A DNA stretch of 37,674 bases, from contig MU602877.1 in NCBI GenBank assembly GCA_025201865.1, positions 1 through 37,674 of the forward strand, given 5' to 3'. The notes under the pieces are model-generated. The model was not told the DNA's origin and did no database searches. It was given only the letters and a program-made list of their open reading frames with translations. The translations under genes and the position numbers were made by a program. Origin of the DNA: Ramicandelaber brevisporus. Taxonomy: Eukaryota; Kickxellomycota; Ramicandelaberales; Ramicandelaberaceae. Shown piece by piece: positions 26,489 to 34,123 of this stretch (position 1 is the stretch's first letter; each line of letters opens with the position of its first letter).

Positions 26489-27685
26489 TTAAATGGATGC
26501 GTCTGGGACAAAGATCTGCTTGGCATCACCAGAACCGGCACTCTGGAAGGCCAGACGAACCTGCTTCTGCACCTCAGCACGAGAAGCGGCACCACCATCT
26601 GGCTTCTTGGCATCCTCGGTGGCGGAACCAAGAATAGTCTTCTGGTAAACTGGCTCGGCAAGTTTGCCCTGGACCTGCAGCGCCACAAGATCCTTGATCA
26701 TCTCCTGGCGAGCATCAATGCCGGCGGCGCGAGTCCAGGAGGTGAGCCAGAAGCCAACAAACTTCAAGTCCTGCATGATGAGATGAGCTGGAGACACTGG
26801 GATGGCCTGGCCAGACATGCCGCCGTAGTTGACAAGAGTGCCGCTTGTCTGCAGAAGGGTGGTGAGAGCGGCGGCAGCTGGCCCGGCAACGCAATCAAAC
26901 GCAACGCTGGGAAGGGTACCGTTTCCAGACACGGCACGAACCTTCTCGACAGTCTCCGGCTTGCCCAGCTCAGAGTCCAGGATCACCAAGTCCGCACCAA
27001 GTGATTTCAGATAGTCAGCGGTCTTTTCGTGGCCGTCGCGGTTGCGGATGACGTTGACAGTCTTGATGCCCCATTCGCGGCCGAGCTGGATGACGAACTG
27101 ACCAACGTAGCTGTTGGCGCCGTTCTGAATGACGACATCGCCCTTCTTCAGGCCGTAGTCCTTAAGCAGGCGGTAGGCGGTTGGCGGGTTGACCAAGCTA
27201 GTGCCAGCCTGGGTAGCCTTGAGACCTTGCTCGTGTGGTACAACCAGCAGCTGGTTAGCTGGGGTGACAGCGTGCGTGCGCCATGTGCCTGGAGTTCCAT
27301 CCTTGCTGAACACGGCCAGCACAAGCACCCAGTCGCCAACCTTGACGGGGCCGTTGATGCCGGTTTTCGCGTCGGGACCAAGTGCGATGATCTCGGCGAT
27401 ACCCTCAAGGCCGCCGACGCCGTATGCCTCGGCTGGTGCGTTGCCAGCAGAGTCGACGGAGCCAGCTGGCGGGACGGCAAAGCGCGGCTTGGTCGGGTAG
27501 TGGCCGGCGACGGCACCGACGTCAGATGGGTTGATAGGCGAGACCAGGTAGCGAACAAGAGCGTCGCCAGCACCGAGAGCAGGCAGTGGCTGGTCAACGA
27601 CAGTCACGACGTCGGCTGGAGTGCCGTGCTTGGAGAAGGCCAGAACGCGAGTGTGGGTTGGCAGGGTAGCAGTGGTTGAAGCCAT
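26489..27685 (-). CDS. ETR1: Trans-2-enoyl-ACP/CoA reductase, Etr1/MECR type
   Basis: A 398-residue zinc-free medium-chain reductase. It fits the Etr1/MECR subfamily: SPINPSDVGAVAGHYPTKP near the N-terminus, the GLEGIAEI turn, the Rossmann dinucleotide motif QNGANSYVGQFVIQLGREWG (about 185-205), and the FDCVAGPAA and NYGGMSGQ segments. The family does the last NADPH-dependent step of mitochondrial type II fatty-acid synthesis. It lacks an obvious Arg-rich presequence, and a TAA sits in frame six bases upstream of the ATG, so no longer N-terminus is possible without splicing. Codons are strongly C/G-ending (AAG, GTC, GCC), unlike the AT-richer HSF gene. A clean TATA box lies upstream at 27868-27875. 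Confidence 0.9.
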   Translation of the reverse strand: MASTTATLPTHTRVLAFSKHGTPADVVTVVDQPLPALGAGDALVRYLVSPINPSDVGAVAGHYPTKPRFAVPPAGSVDSAGNAPAEAYGVGGLEGIAEIIALGPDAKTGINGPVKVGDWVLVLAVFSKDGTPGTWRTHAVTPANQLLVVPHEQGLKATQAGTSLVNPPTAYRLLKDYGLKKGDVVIQNGANSYVGQFVIQLGREWGIKTVNVIRNRDGHEKTADYLKSLGADLVILDSELGKPETVEKVRAVSGNGTLPSVAFDCVAGPAAAALTTLLQTSGTLVNYGGMSGQAIPVSPAHLIMQDLKFVGFWLTSWTRAAGIDARQEMIKDLVALQVQGKLAEPVYQKTILGSATEDAKKPDGGAASRAEVQKQVRLAFQSAGSGDAKQIFVPDASI

Positions 27686-27756
27686 GGTTTATGATGAAAG
27701 TTTTTGAGGGAAAAAAAAACGCGTTTGTGTATGACAAAGAGTTGTGCGCTCTGTGC

Positions 27757-27794
27757 GTGTTGTGTTGTGTTGTGTTGTGTGTTGTGTTGTGTGT
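27757..27794. repeat. AACAC/GTGTT pentanucleotide repeat
   Basis: About seven GTGTT-type units on the plus strand, so AACAC in the ETR1 leader. A similar tract lies at 25907-25945. Confidence 0.85.
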
Positions 27795-27867
27795 TTATCA
27801 ATTGTGATGATGGCAGCGATGATGATGCAATTGAAGTGTTTGAGTTGAACGAGGCGGGGCTCCCAGT

Positions 27868-27875
27868 ATTTTATA
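27868..27875 (-). promoter_or_regulatory. TATA box of ETR1
   Basis: Minus-strand TATAAAAT in the context GGCTATAAAATACTGG, 183 bases upstream of the ETR1 ATG. A start site about 30 bases downstream would give a leader of roughly 150 bases. Together with the codon bias it suggests a strong promoter. Confidence 0.55.
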
Positions 27876-28103
27876 GCCTCGAAAATATTACTAATTCGAT
27901 GCAGCCACGGAGGCCAGGTCGGTCAAAAAATCTTCTCGCGCAACATGAGTTCAACAATTTCGACACGGAAACCTCCTCCAAATCGCCGGCTTGGCATGAT
28001 CAACGAGAAGCCTTTACAAATCTATCTATGCGGATTTAAGGTTTAAACGAAAATGATTAAAAAAGACATTGGTTAAAAAGAGTGTGCTTAGACCTTCCTT
28101 CTT

Positions 28104-31100
28104 TTAAACAACTCTGAGCAAGGCGGCATTCATCTTGTGGTAAATCTCAGGTGGCAGAGCGTTGGAGATGGATGTGGCAAAAGTCGACAACGCGCGAGCT
28201 AGTGGCTTTGTGCCATAGACTGCCACCTGGCGACTCTGGTGTCTGTTCACTTGATATGCGGCAATGCCGGCGTTTGACTCATACTTACGCTTGATCAGCT
28301 CGGCAACAGCAAGAATAGTGGCTGGCAGCTCGTTCAACACTGCAGCCGAGAAGTGCTCAATGTGGCCAAGAGAAAGACGGGAGATGGCCTCGAGGTCTTC
28401 GTAATTGGTGACTGAGAATGGGAAGAACTGTGCTTCTTGCAGCGCCATGAACGCCTCATCGTCGGATGCCAAACTGTTGCGACGGATCAACTCACGGAAC
28501 TTGAAAATTGCTTGCAGAACAGCTGCCGACTTGAATAAGTCGCGAAGCTTCTGTGTATCCAAGTCAGTGTCTATATCGGTGTCCATGTCGGTGTCCATGT
28601 CGGTGTCCATGTCGGTGTCCTGTGATGTCGATGTCAAGTTGAACCCATAAAGACGCGGTAGAAGCTTCTCATACGCGCGCAACACATTGGCCGCAAATTC
28701 CTTCGATTGCGCATAGAAACGTCTTTCCTCGACAGTCAGTGCACGGTCCAGTGCACCCAAGCAGTCGCTCAGCATCTGGTTGACAACAGCAAGAACAGTC
28801 TCAAAATCTTGGGCCAAATGATACAGCTCGACAGCGTCCGAGGCGAGGTTGTGAGCAGCGTACTGGTCAGCAATACTGTGAGCAATGTGCAGCTTCAAAT
28901 TGTTGCCAGAGCTGCTGTTTGGAGCACGTGCTGAATCAAACAGTGGTCCCAAAGTTTCAATGAGTGATGGTTCAGTGACCGGGGCATCTGGGTCAAGCAC
29001 TGCACGACCAAGAACACCAACAGCATCCTTTGTGTCCATAATGATGCGCTCAATTGTTTGTTTGGCAGCATTCAGTGCATCCGACTGAGTGTTTGTTTCT
29101 CTGCGAGTTGCCATGGGGAGACACGCCACATACAACACTCCAGTAGGTGCACCAATCTCAGTTGCCAAGTAAATGGAATATCCACTAATCAAGCGATACC
29201 ATTCCAGTCCCACTTTGTTGAAATCAAACTGCTGAGAAGAGAAGACGGCTGAACCAACTCGTCCTGATGGAGCAGCACCCCAGGCTTGCGCCAGCTGAGT
29301 CGATACTCCAGTAACGAGTGAATGGCTCTCACCTCCACTTCCAAAGGCATCAATTGAGCTGCTGATTGTGCTAGCCGAGCGCTGGATCAAGCCAGCATAG
29401 CCTAGTACAATGGCGAGATGAACGGCTTCGGTTGCAAATGTGCAGGTGCGTACAAGATGATCGATGGCAACTTCGTACAAGCCAAGGAATATGAGAATGC
29501 GTGCAAACACCTGTGGGTTGCGACCAGTCTGATCAAAGTGGCGTGGGCCATGTTCACCAATGATGTGAGCACGCAGGTCGTTCAGAGAGAAGCCGGTCGA
29601 TGCAGCAGGCGTTGATGCAGCAGCAGCAGCAGCAGCTGTGGTTGGTGATCTGACTGATGATGCGGTGGATACGGTTGAGCTGGCACCTGGTCGAGCCATA
29701 AACATCATTGCCCACAGGTAGTCATCAGTGGTTTGGCGAGCAACCTTAGGCGGGCGAGTTGCATCATGGCGAGCCAGAAGTTGCAGTACAGCAATCTTGT
29801 ATGGGTCAAGTGGATTGTCAGGGGACACATTGCGCAGTATACTTCTAATTTCCGCAATAATTTCATTGCGCACAGCTAAAGGTGTTCCACTGTTCTCATC
29901 ATCCTGCATAAACATTTTATAGTATCTTCCAATGTTTGGCACGCTTCTCGAGAATGTGTCTTGATTCTCAGCAATATAATCAGCAATTACATGACGATTA
30001 CCACTGCGCAACAGGTAATAAACCACGCCCCAAACTGGCACATTTGACGGCTCTTTTTGTTCGAGGAAAATATCACCTTCAAACAGCGTGTACTTGATGG
30101 TAATATACATCACGACAATAGCGGCAGGCTCATGTCGTTCAAAGTTGCTTGGCAGCATAAAGCCAGCTTGATCAGCATTGTGTCTGCAGTATGATATCAT
30201 GTGCTTGGAGAAGCTGTTTTCGAGCCATTTGCGAGATACGCTGAGGACATGGCGCTCAAACTCTCTAGGACTGCTGCGGATATCAATGAGATGGCCTTCA
30301 TTACAGACAAACAAACTGTCACTGTCAGCTTGGTTGATAATGTTATTAGGCAAACTGTCGCGTGTTGACATGTGCCACTTTGCAATGTTCATAATCTCTG
30401 CAAACTGACGCGAATATTGCTGCTGCTCACCACTTCTTTCGAGAGCATTCGCCATCACATCGCCAAACAGCACAGCTGGATTGCATGCAATATCATTCAG
30501 CCGCTTCTCCACATTGAACGTCTCCATTGCCTTTGCATAATAGCGCTGGCGAATCTGTGCCTTTGAAAGCTGGCCGCTACCTGGTGCGGAAACATCGCGG
30601 CCACGGAACAGCGAGTCCAGACCATCGCCATAAACCGCCAGGTCGTATTCATAGTCAGCGGCATCATCATCAATCAAAGCTGTATGAACTGAAGCCCATC
30701 TACTCTTCCACAGCTTCTCGTCCAAAGTATACAATCCGCTCCAGGTTGACTCTTGCACTGCGCTGCTCATCTTATCCAGTGCCTTTGATCGTTCGACTGC
30801 CAGGAAATCCTCCACCGTATGGGCAACAACGCCACTACTACCGCTGGATCCAGCTCCATCCATCTCGGCATCATCTTGATTACTGTACTGGACGGCAAAA
30901 GGAGTAGATGCCGATGTCTCCAGCTGGAAAGTGAGTGCGTTTACAGCATCTGATAGCTCTGTAGCGTTTAATCCAGCCGATGCCAGTAAATAATGAGCAC
31001 GCGCGTCAACAGCTGCAATGCTGCTGGCAGCAGAAGTTGCTGATGGAGTACCACGAATACTGCCCACTCCTCCAAAGCTCGTCATTGCAAGACGGGGCGA

Positions 31101-31367
31101 GCCAGAGACACCTGCAGCAGCAGCGGCAGCAGCTGTGGTTGCCGTAGTGCGTGTCAAAAGACGCTGTGAACGGCTGGTAAGCTGATCGAGGCTCTGATTA
31201 AAGCGTGGTGTGGAGCTGTTGATGATTGAGGGCGACGATGTCAGCGACGACGCGCCTAGGACGGCAGATCGGAGCTGTGCAGACTGACCGACGAGGCGTT
31301 TGAGAGCCGATGGCTGCGGCGTCAGCCCAGTGCCCACCGTCGTCTTCCGAGCAGAGGGTGTCTGCAT
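28104..31367 (-). CDS. NIC96: Nucleoporin Nic96/NUP93
   Basis: A 1,087-residue scaffold nucleoporin of the inner ring of the nuclear pore. The Ser/Ala/Thr-rich N-terminus (1-200) carries low-complexity runs but no FG repeats. Alpha-helical Nic96 domain signatures follow: WKSRWASVHTAL, NPAVLFGDVMANALERSG, WGVVYYLLRSGNRHVIADYI, and GRNPQVFARILIFLGLYEVAIDHL. It is longer than the yeast protein (839 residues). The excess comes from the N-terminal tail, an Ala-rich insert near 590 and a 12-base minisatellite coding DTDMDTDMDTD near residue 920-935. The start is supported by a 136-base spacer to TGS1. The nuclear pore assignment rests on family motifs and is fairly secure. Confidence 0.87.
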   Translation of the reverse strand: MQTPSARKTTVGTGLTPQPSALKRLVGQSAQLRSAVLGASSLTSSPSIINSSTPRFNQSLDQLTSRSQRLLTRTTATTAAAAAAAGVSGSPRLAMTSFGGVGSIRGTPSATSAASSIAAVDARAHYLLASAGLNATELSDAVNALTFQLETSASTPFAVQYSNQDDAEMDGAGSSGSSGVVAHTVEDFLAVERSKALDKMSSAVQESTWSGLYTLDEKLWKSRWASVHTALIDDDAADYEYDLAVYGDGLDSLFRGRDVSAPGSGQLSKAQIRQRYYAKAMETFNVEKRLNDIACNPAVLFGDVMANALERSGEQQQYSRQFAEIMNIAKWHMSTRDSLPNNIINQADSDSLFVCNEGHLIDIRSSPREFERHVLSVSRKWLENSFSKHMISYCRHNADQAGFMLPSNFERHEPAAIVVMYITIKYTLFEGDIFLEQKEPSNVPVWGVVYYLLRSGNRHVIADYIAENQDTFSRSVPNIGRYYKMFMQDDENSGTPLAVRNEIIAEIRSILRNVSPDNPLDPYKIAVLQLLARHDATRPPKVARQTTDDYLWAMMFMARPGASSTVSTASSVRSPTTAAAAAAASTPAASTGFSLNDLRAHIIGEHGPRHFDQTGRNPQVFARILIFLGLYEVAIDHLVRTCTFATEAVHLAIVLGYAGLIQRSASTISSSIDAFGSGGESHSLVTGVSTQLAQAWGAAPSGRVGSAVFSSQQFDFNKVGLEWYRLISGYSIYLATEIGAPTGVLYVACLPMATRRETNTQSDALNAAKQTIERIIMDTKDAVGVLGRAVLDPDAPVTEPSLIETLGPLFDSARAPNSSSGNNLKLHIAHSIADQYAAHNLASDAVELYHLAQDFETVLAVVNQMLSDCLGALDRALTVEERRFYAQSKEFAANVLRAYEKLLPRLYGFNLTSTSQDTDMDTDMDTDMDTDIDTDLDTQKLRDLFKSAAVLQAIFKFRELIRRNSLASDDEAFMALQEAQFFPFSVTNYEDLEAISRLSLGHIEHFSAAVLNELPATILAVAELIKRKYESNAGIAAYQVNRHQSRQVAVYGTKPLARALSTFATSISNALPPEIYHKMNAALLRVV
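28566..28620. repeat. 12-bp minisatellite inside NIC96
   Basis: Four to five copies of a 12-base unit (CATGTCGGTGTC on the plus strand) encode an alternating Asp-Thr-Asp-Met array. The unit is a multiple of three, so copy-number changes keep the frame. Confidence 0.9.
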
Positions 31368-31503
31368 GTTCTTGGTTGTTTTCTTGGTTGTTGTTTTCTT
31401 GTTGTTTTCGGTTTTATTCCTATCGCGGCAAACTGTGGTGTCTGTGTTGTTTGCTGTGTGTGCGATTCAGTCAAACAGCGCAAACTATAAAAAATTAAAA
31501 TTG
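31368..31503. promoter_or_regulatory. Bidirectional promoter (NIC96-TGS1)
   Basis: A 136-base spacer between two divergent starts, rich in GTTTTCTTG repeats (plus strand) on the NIC96 side and AT-rich just before the TGS1 ATG. No clear TATA box on either strand. Confidence 0.5.
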
Positions 31504-32493
31504 ATGGCAAGAAAGCGAAGACGGACGCTGTTTGAGGAAGATCAGCCAGATGCTGAAAGAGATGCTGACGATCAGCAGCTTCAGCGGAAACATCAGAGCG
31601 CGTACAATGAAACAGCCAGTGATGATTATGCCGCTGGTGAACAGCAGCCACGCATACAGGCTCCGAAGCGACGACGTCGAAACGGAGGAAAGCCCATGAA
31701 GACTACTGATATCTATCCACCAGGCAGTTGCACTTCAATTCCTTCTCAAATTGCAAAGTACTGGCATCAGCGATACACACTGTTTAGTCGATATGATGAA
31801 GGCATTCGGCTGGACGAAGAAAGCTGGTATTCAGTCACTCCCGAGCCAATTGCTGAGCACATTGCTCGTCGAATGTATGCAGCTCTCGCCTCAAATCTCT
31901 ATCCATCATCAGCAGCAGCATCATCATCATCACTATCTTCAACATCATGTACACTCGATGATAGTATCAATGAGAATACCGATAGTTCATCCAAAGAATA
32001 CGAATTTTTGGTAGTTGATGCATTTTGCGGTGCGGGTGGGAATGCAATCCAATTTGCGCTTGCAGGATTCTACGTGATTGCTATTGATATCGACCCACAA
32101 AAGATTGAAATTGCACGCCACAATGCGTCCATCTATGGTGTGTCCGAGTACATTGAGTTTATCAACGGAGATTCCACGCAGATTGCAAAGTCACTCAAAG
32201 CAGATGCTGTGTTTCTGAGTCCGCCATGGGGTGGCCCAGAGTATTTGAATCAAGATGTGTTTCCAATGAGTGCAATGCTGCCGTTGCATGGAGTCGAGCT
32301 ATTTGAACTGTACAAAAACATATCGAACAACTTGGTGTACTTTTTGCCAAGGAACAGTGACATGAACGAGGTTGCGCTGATGGCTGGACCCGGTGGAAGG
32401 TGCGAGTTGGAGCAGAATATTATGTATGGGAAGGCAAAAAGTCTATGTGCTTATTTCAACGCATTGATTATAGACGACCCTCCCCAGCAGTAG
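31504..32493 (+). CDS. TGS1: Trimethylguanosine synthase
   Basis: A 329-residue nuclear methyltransferase that turns the m7G cap of snRNA, snoRNA and telomerase RNA into the 2,2,7-trimethylguanosine cap. Two basic clusters (RKRRR at 3-7 and KRRRR at 55-59) serve as likely nuclear signals. The lead-in YWHQRYTLFSRYDEGIRLD is typical of the family. The S-adenosylmethionine site is VVDAFCGAGGNAIQFA (170-185), followed by AIDIDPQKIEIARHN. SPPWGGPEY (239-247) is the catalytic motif, with W242 the expected stacking partner of the m7G base. A Ser-rich spacer sits before motif I. I chose the ATG at 31504 because the frame above it is promoter-like sequence. The stop is only 43 bases from the convergent F-box gene's stop. 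Confidence 0.95.
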   Translation: MARKRRRTLFEEDQPDAERDADDQQLQRKHQSAYNETASDDYAAGEQQPRIQAPKRRRRNGGKPMKTTDIYPPGSCTSIPSQIAKYWHQRYTLFSRYDEGIRLDEESWYSVTPEPIAEHIARRMYAALASNLYPSSAAASSSSLSSTSCTLDDSINENTDSSSKEYEFLVVDAFCGAGGNAIQFALAGFYVIAIDIDPQKIEIARHNASIYGVSEYIEFINGDSTQIAKSLKADAVFLSPPWGGPEYLNQDVFPMSAMLPLHGVELFELYKNISNNLVYFLPRNSDMNEVALMAGPGGRCELEQNIMYGKAKSLCAYFNALIIDDPPQQ

Positions 32494-32536
32494 TGATACG
32501 GCTGTTGGCACCGCCCCTTCCTTCCTAGTGTAGGCT

Positions 32537-33841
32537 TTAATTGATAGTTTTAAAATGTATTTTTGCGCGCGGAAATGCGCTCATTGAACTCGTGTTTAGT
32601 TTACTTACAAGGATAGGATCGGAAGACGATAGAATGAACGTGACATTTACTACTTTAGAATGGATTTCATTGCCAGATGTCATTGTCTGTATCGAGTGCC
32701 TGACTGCTGAGCTTCTCAGTCGTCTTGCAATTTTTATGCTCTCAAACACTCGAACTCCTTGTGATATGCCATCTGCAATCGCGAGTGTCATTGAGAATGT
32801 TCTTAGCAGTGTCAGATGCATAACCAATACATGCAGTGCAGCTGGCATAATAGCAAATTGATTAATGTGCAAACTCTGCAATCGTGGACACGACATTGCC
32901 AACAATAGCGCGGTAGATGCATTCATTACATTGTGATTCAAGATGAATATAGACAATGATTCCAGATTGCGCCACTGAACTCCATTAAACACCGTTCGCA
33001 GATTAGTCGAGATGTGAGTACTGTCGCTGTGTAGTGCGTTAGTTTGTAGTTCGTCATCTGGGTTATATTCTTGCATAGTGCCAATTGACAGCCGTCGCAG
33101 GGAGTGAGCAAAGAACCTTGGCAAATCACGAGTCATTCCCGCCAAGCCAAGAAATTCTGGCATTGACACTGTGAGACTGTAAAGCAGTGCTGCTCGCGTA
33201 GCCAATGTCCAAAAGGCCAATGTATCTTCTGCAAACTGATTGAATCGCAGCACAATATTTCGCAAGCATCTTGTGAGAGTTGGCGTGCAGAATCTATCCA
33301 CCGCTTGCCGCGGTCCAGTGTTATCGGCATCGCCAATATTCCGTGAATTGACTCTTAAGCAGATGATTGCAGATTGAGGTAATTCTAGAGCCAAAAGGAA
33401 TGCATTTGAGGATGCCGTCAGTGGATCAATGTATACTGACATTGTGCTGATGTTTGGTAGATGAGATGTTATCAGTCGAGCAAGTCTGATTCCGTCATCT
33501 GATTGAAGATCGTCATTCAATCCCACAGACAGATCCAGATCGAGCCTAGTAACATTCTCCATCGCATCTACTCTATTGATCGTGTCAAGTATCTCATATG
33601 TCCATTGCCTTCGTTTACGCATTCTTGCAGAATCACCAATGAAACTGGGCCAAATTCGATCAAAAACTGCAAGAGTTGATGGTTCCCAAATGTGATCTGG
33701 CAAGCACTCTCTGATCTCATTGACGATTTCTGGCGGCAGCATGTGCAGCATGCCTAATGGTAACTCATCAGTGCTGCTGTCGTTGCTGTCGTTGCTGTCG
33801 ACCGAAATGCGATGATTCATGTAAATGATATCTGCAGACAC
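32537..33841 (-). CDS. F-box-like / leucine-rich-repeat protein
   Basis: A 434-residue protein. The N-terminus has an F-box-like LPPEIVNEIRECLP helix (about 36-48). LRR-type segments follow: VTRLDLDL, LPNISTMSVYI, LRNIVLRFNQ, SLRRLSIG, WRNLESLSIFIL and CPRLQSLHINQF. The spacing suits an RNI-like LRR protein that would present substrates to an SCF ubiquitin ligase, but the F-box match is weak and could be fortuitous. Such genes often form expanded families in early-diverging fungi. It faces the golgin gene across a 282-base divergent promoter and has its own TATA box. The substrate is unknown. Confidence 0.6.
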   Translation of the reverse strand: MSADIIYMNHRISVDSNDSNDSSTDELPLGMLHMLPPEIVNEIRECLPDHIWEPSTLAVFDRIWPSFIGDSARMRKRRQWTYEILDTINRVDAMENVTRLDLDLSVGLNDDLQSDDGIRLARLITSHLPNISTMSVYIDPLTASSNAFLLALELPQSAIICLRVNSRNIGDADNTGPRQAVDRFCTPTLTRCLRNIVLRFNQFAEDTLAFWTLATRAALLYSLTVSMPEFLGLAGMTRDLPRFFAHSLRRLSIGTMQEYNPDDELQTNALHSDSTHISTNLRTVFNGVQWRNLESLSIFILNHNVMNASTALLLAMSCPRLQSLHINQFAIMPAALHVLVMHLTLLRTFSMTLAIADGISQGVRVFESIKIARRLRSSAVRHSIQTMTSGNEIHSKVVNVTFILSSSDPILVSKLNTSSMSAFPRAKIHFKTIN

Positions 33842-34123
33842 GGAGCTCGCGTGAAAAAAAAAACTCGGAAAGAGAGCGAAAGAATGAGAGAATGGATGAG
33901 CGAGCGATAGAATGATATCAACTCAGATGGATTTGCTTGTAGTACGGCTGTAATGGCTGTTAGTCGCAGTAGTCGTAGTCTCTTCTCTTACACTTTTATA
34001 CACCGTATACATCTTCTGACATACACAGTCGCAGCCTCTGACAGAAGAACAGCGTGTGGCTTGAGGAACTGAAAGCGTGCAAAAGTCGAGAGAAGGAAGG
34101 AAGCAGAGAACGAAGGAAGGAAG
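33842..34123. promoter_or_regulatory. Divergent promoter between F-box/LRR and golgin genes
   Basis: A 282-base spacer. It carries the F-box gene's TATA box and a CT-rich leader for that gene (minus strand). On the plus side a GGAAGGAA-type purine repeat (about 34089-34123) leads into the golgin ATG. Confidence 0.6.
33994..34001 (-). promoter_or_regulatory. TATA box of the F-box/LRR gene
   Basis: Minus-strand TATAAAAG in GGTGTATAAAAGTG, 153 bases upstream of the ATG at 33841. The distance is close to that seen for ETR1. Confidence 0.5.

Larger units (their letters stand above)
27686..28103. promoter_or_regulatory. ETR1 promoter and leader region
   Basis: About 418 bases between the NIC96 stop and the ETR1 start, both on the minus strand. 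It contains the ETR1 TATA box and a leader that includes the AACAC repeat. A 112-codon plus-strand frame here looks like a shadow: it starts at a TTG and is dominated by Cys/Val from the repeat. The first roughly 100 bases after the NIC96 stop should be that gene's 3' end. Confidence 0.55.

Noticed and set aside
27704-28039. 112-codon plus-strand frame opposite the ETR1 leader
   Set aside because: Starts at TTG, and its Cys/Val-rich part is the translated GTGTT repeat; it overlaps the ETR1 TATA box.
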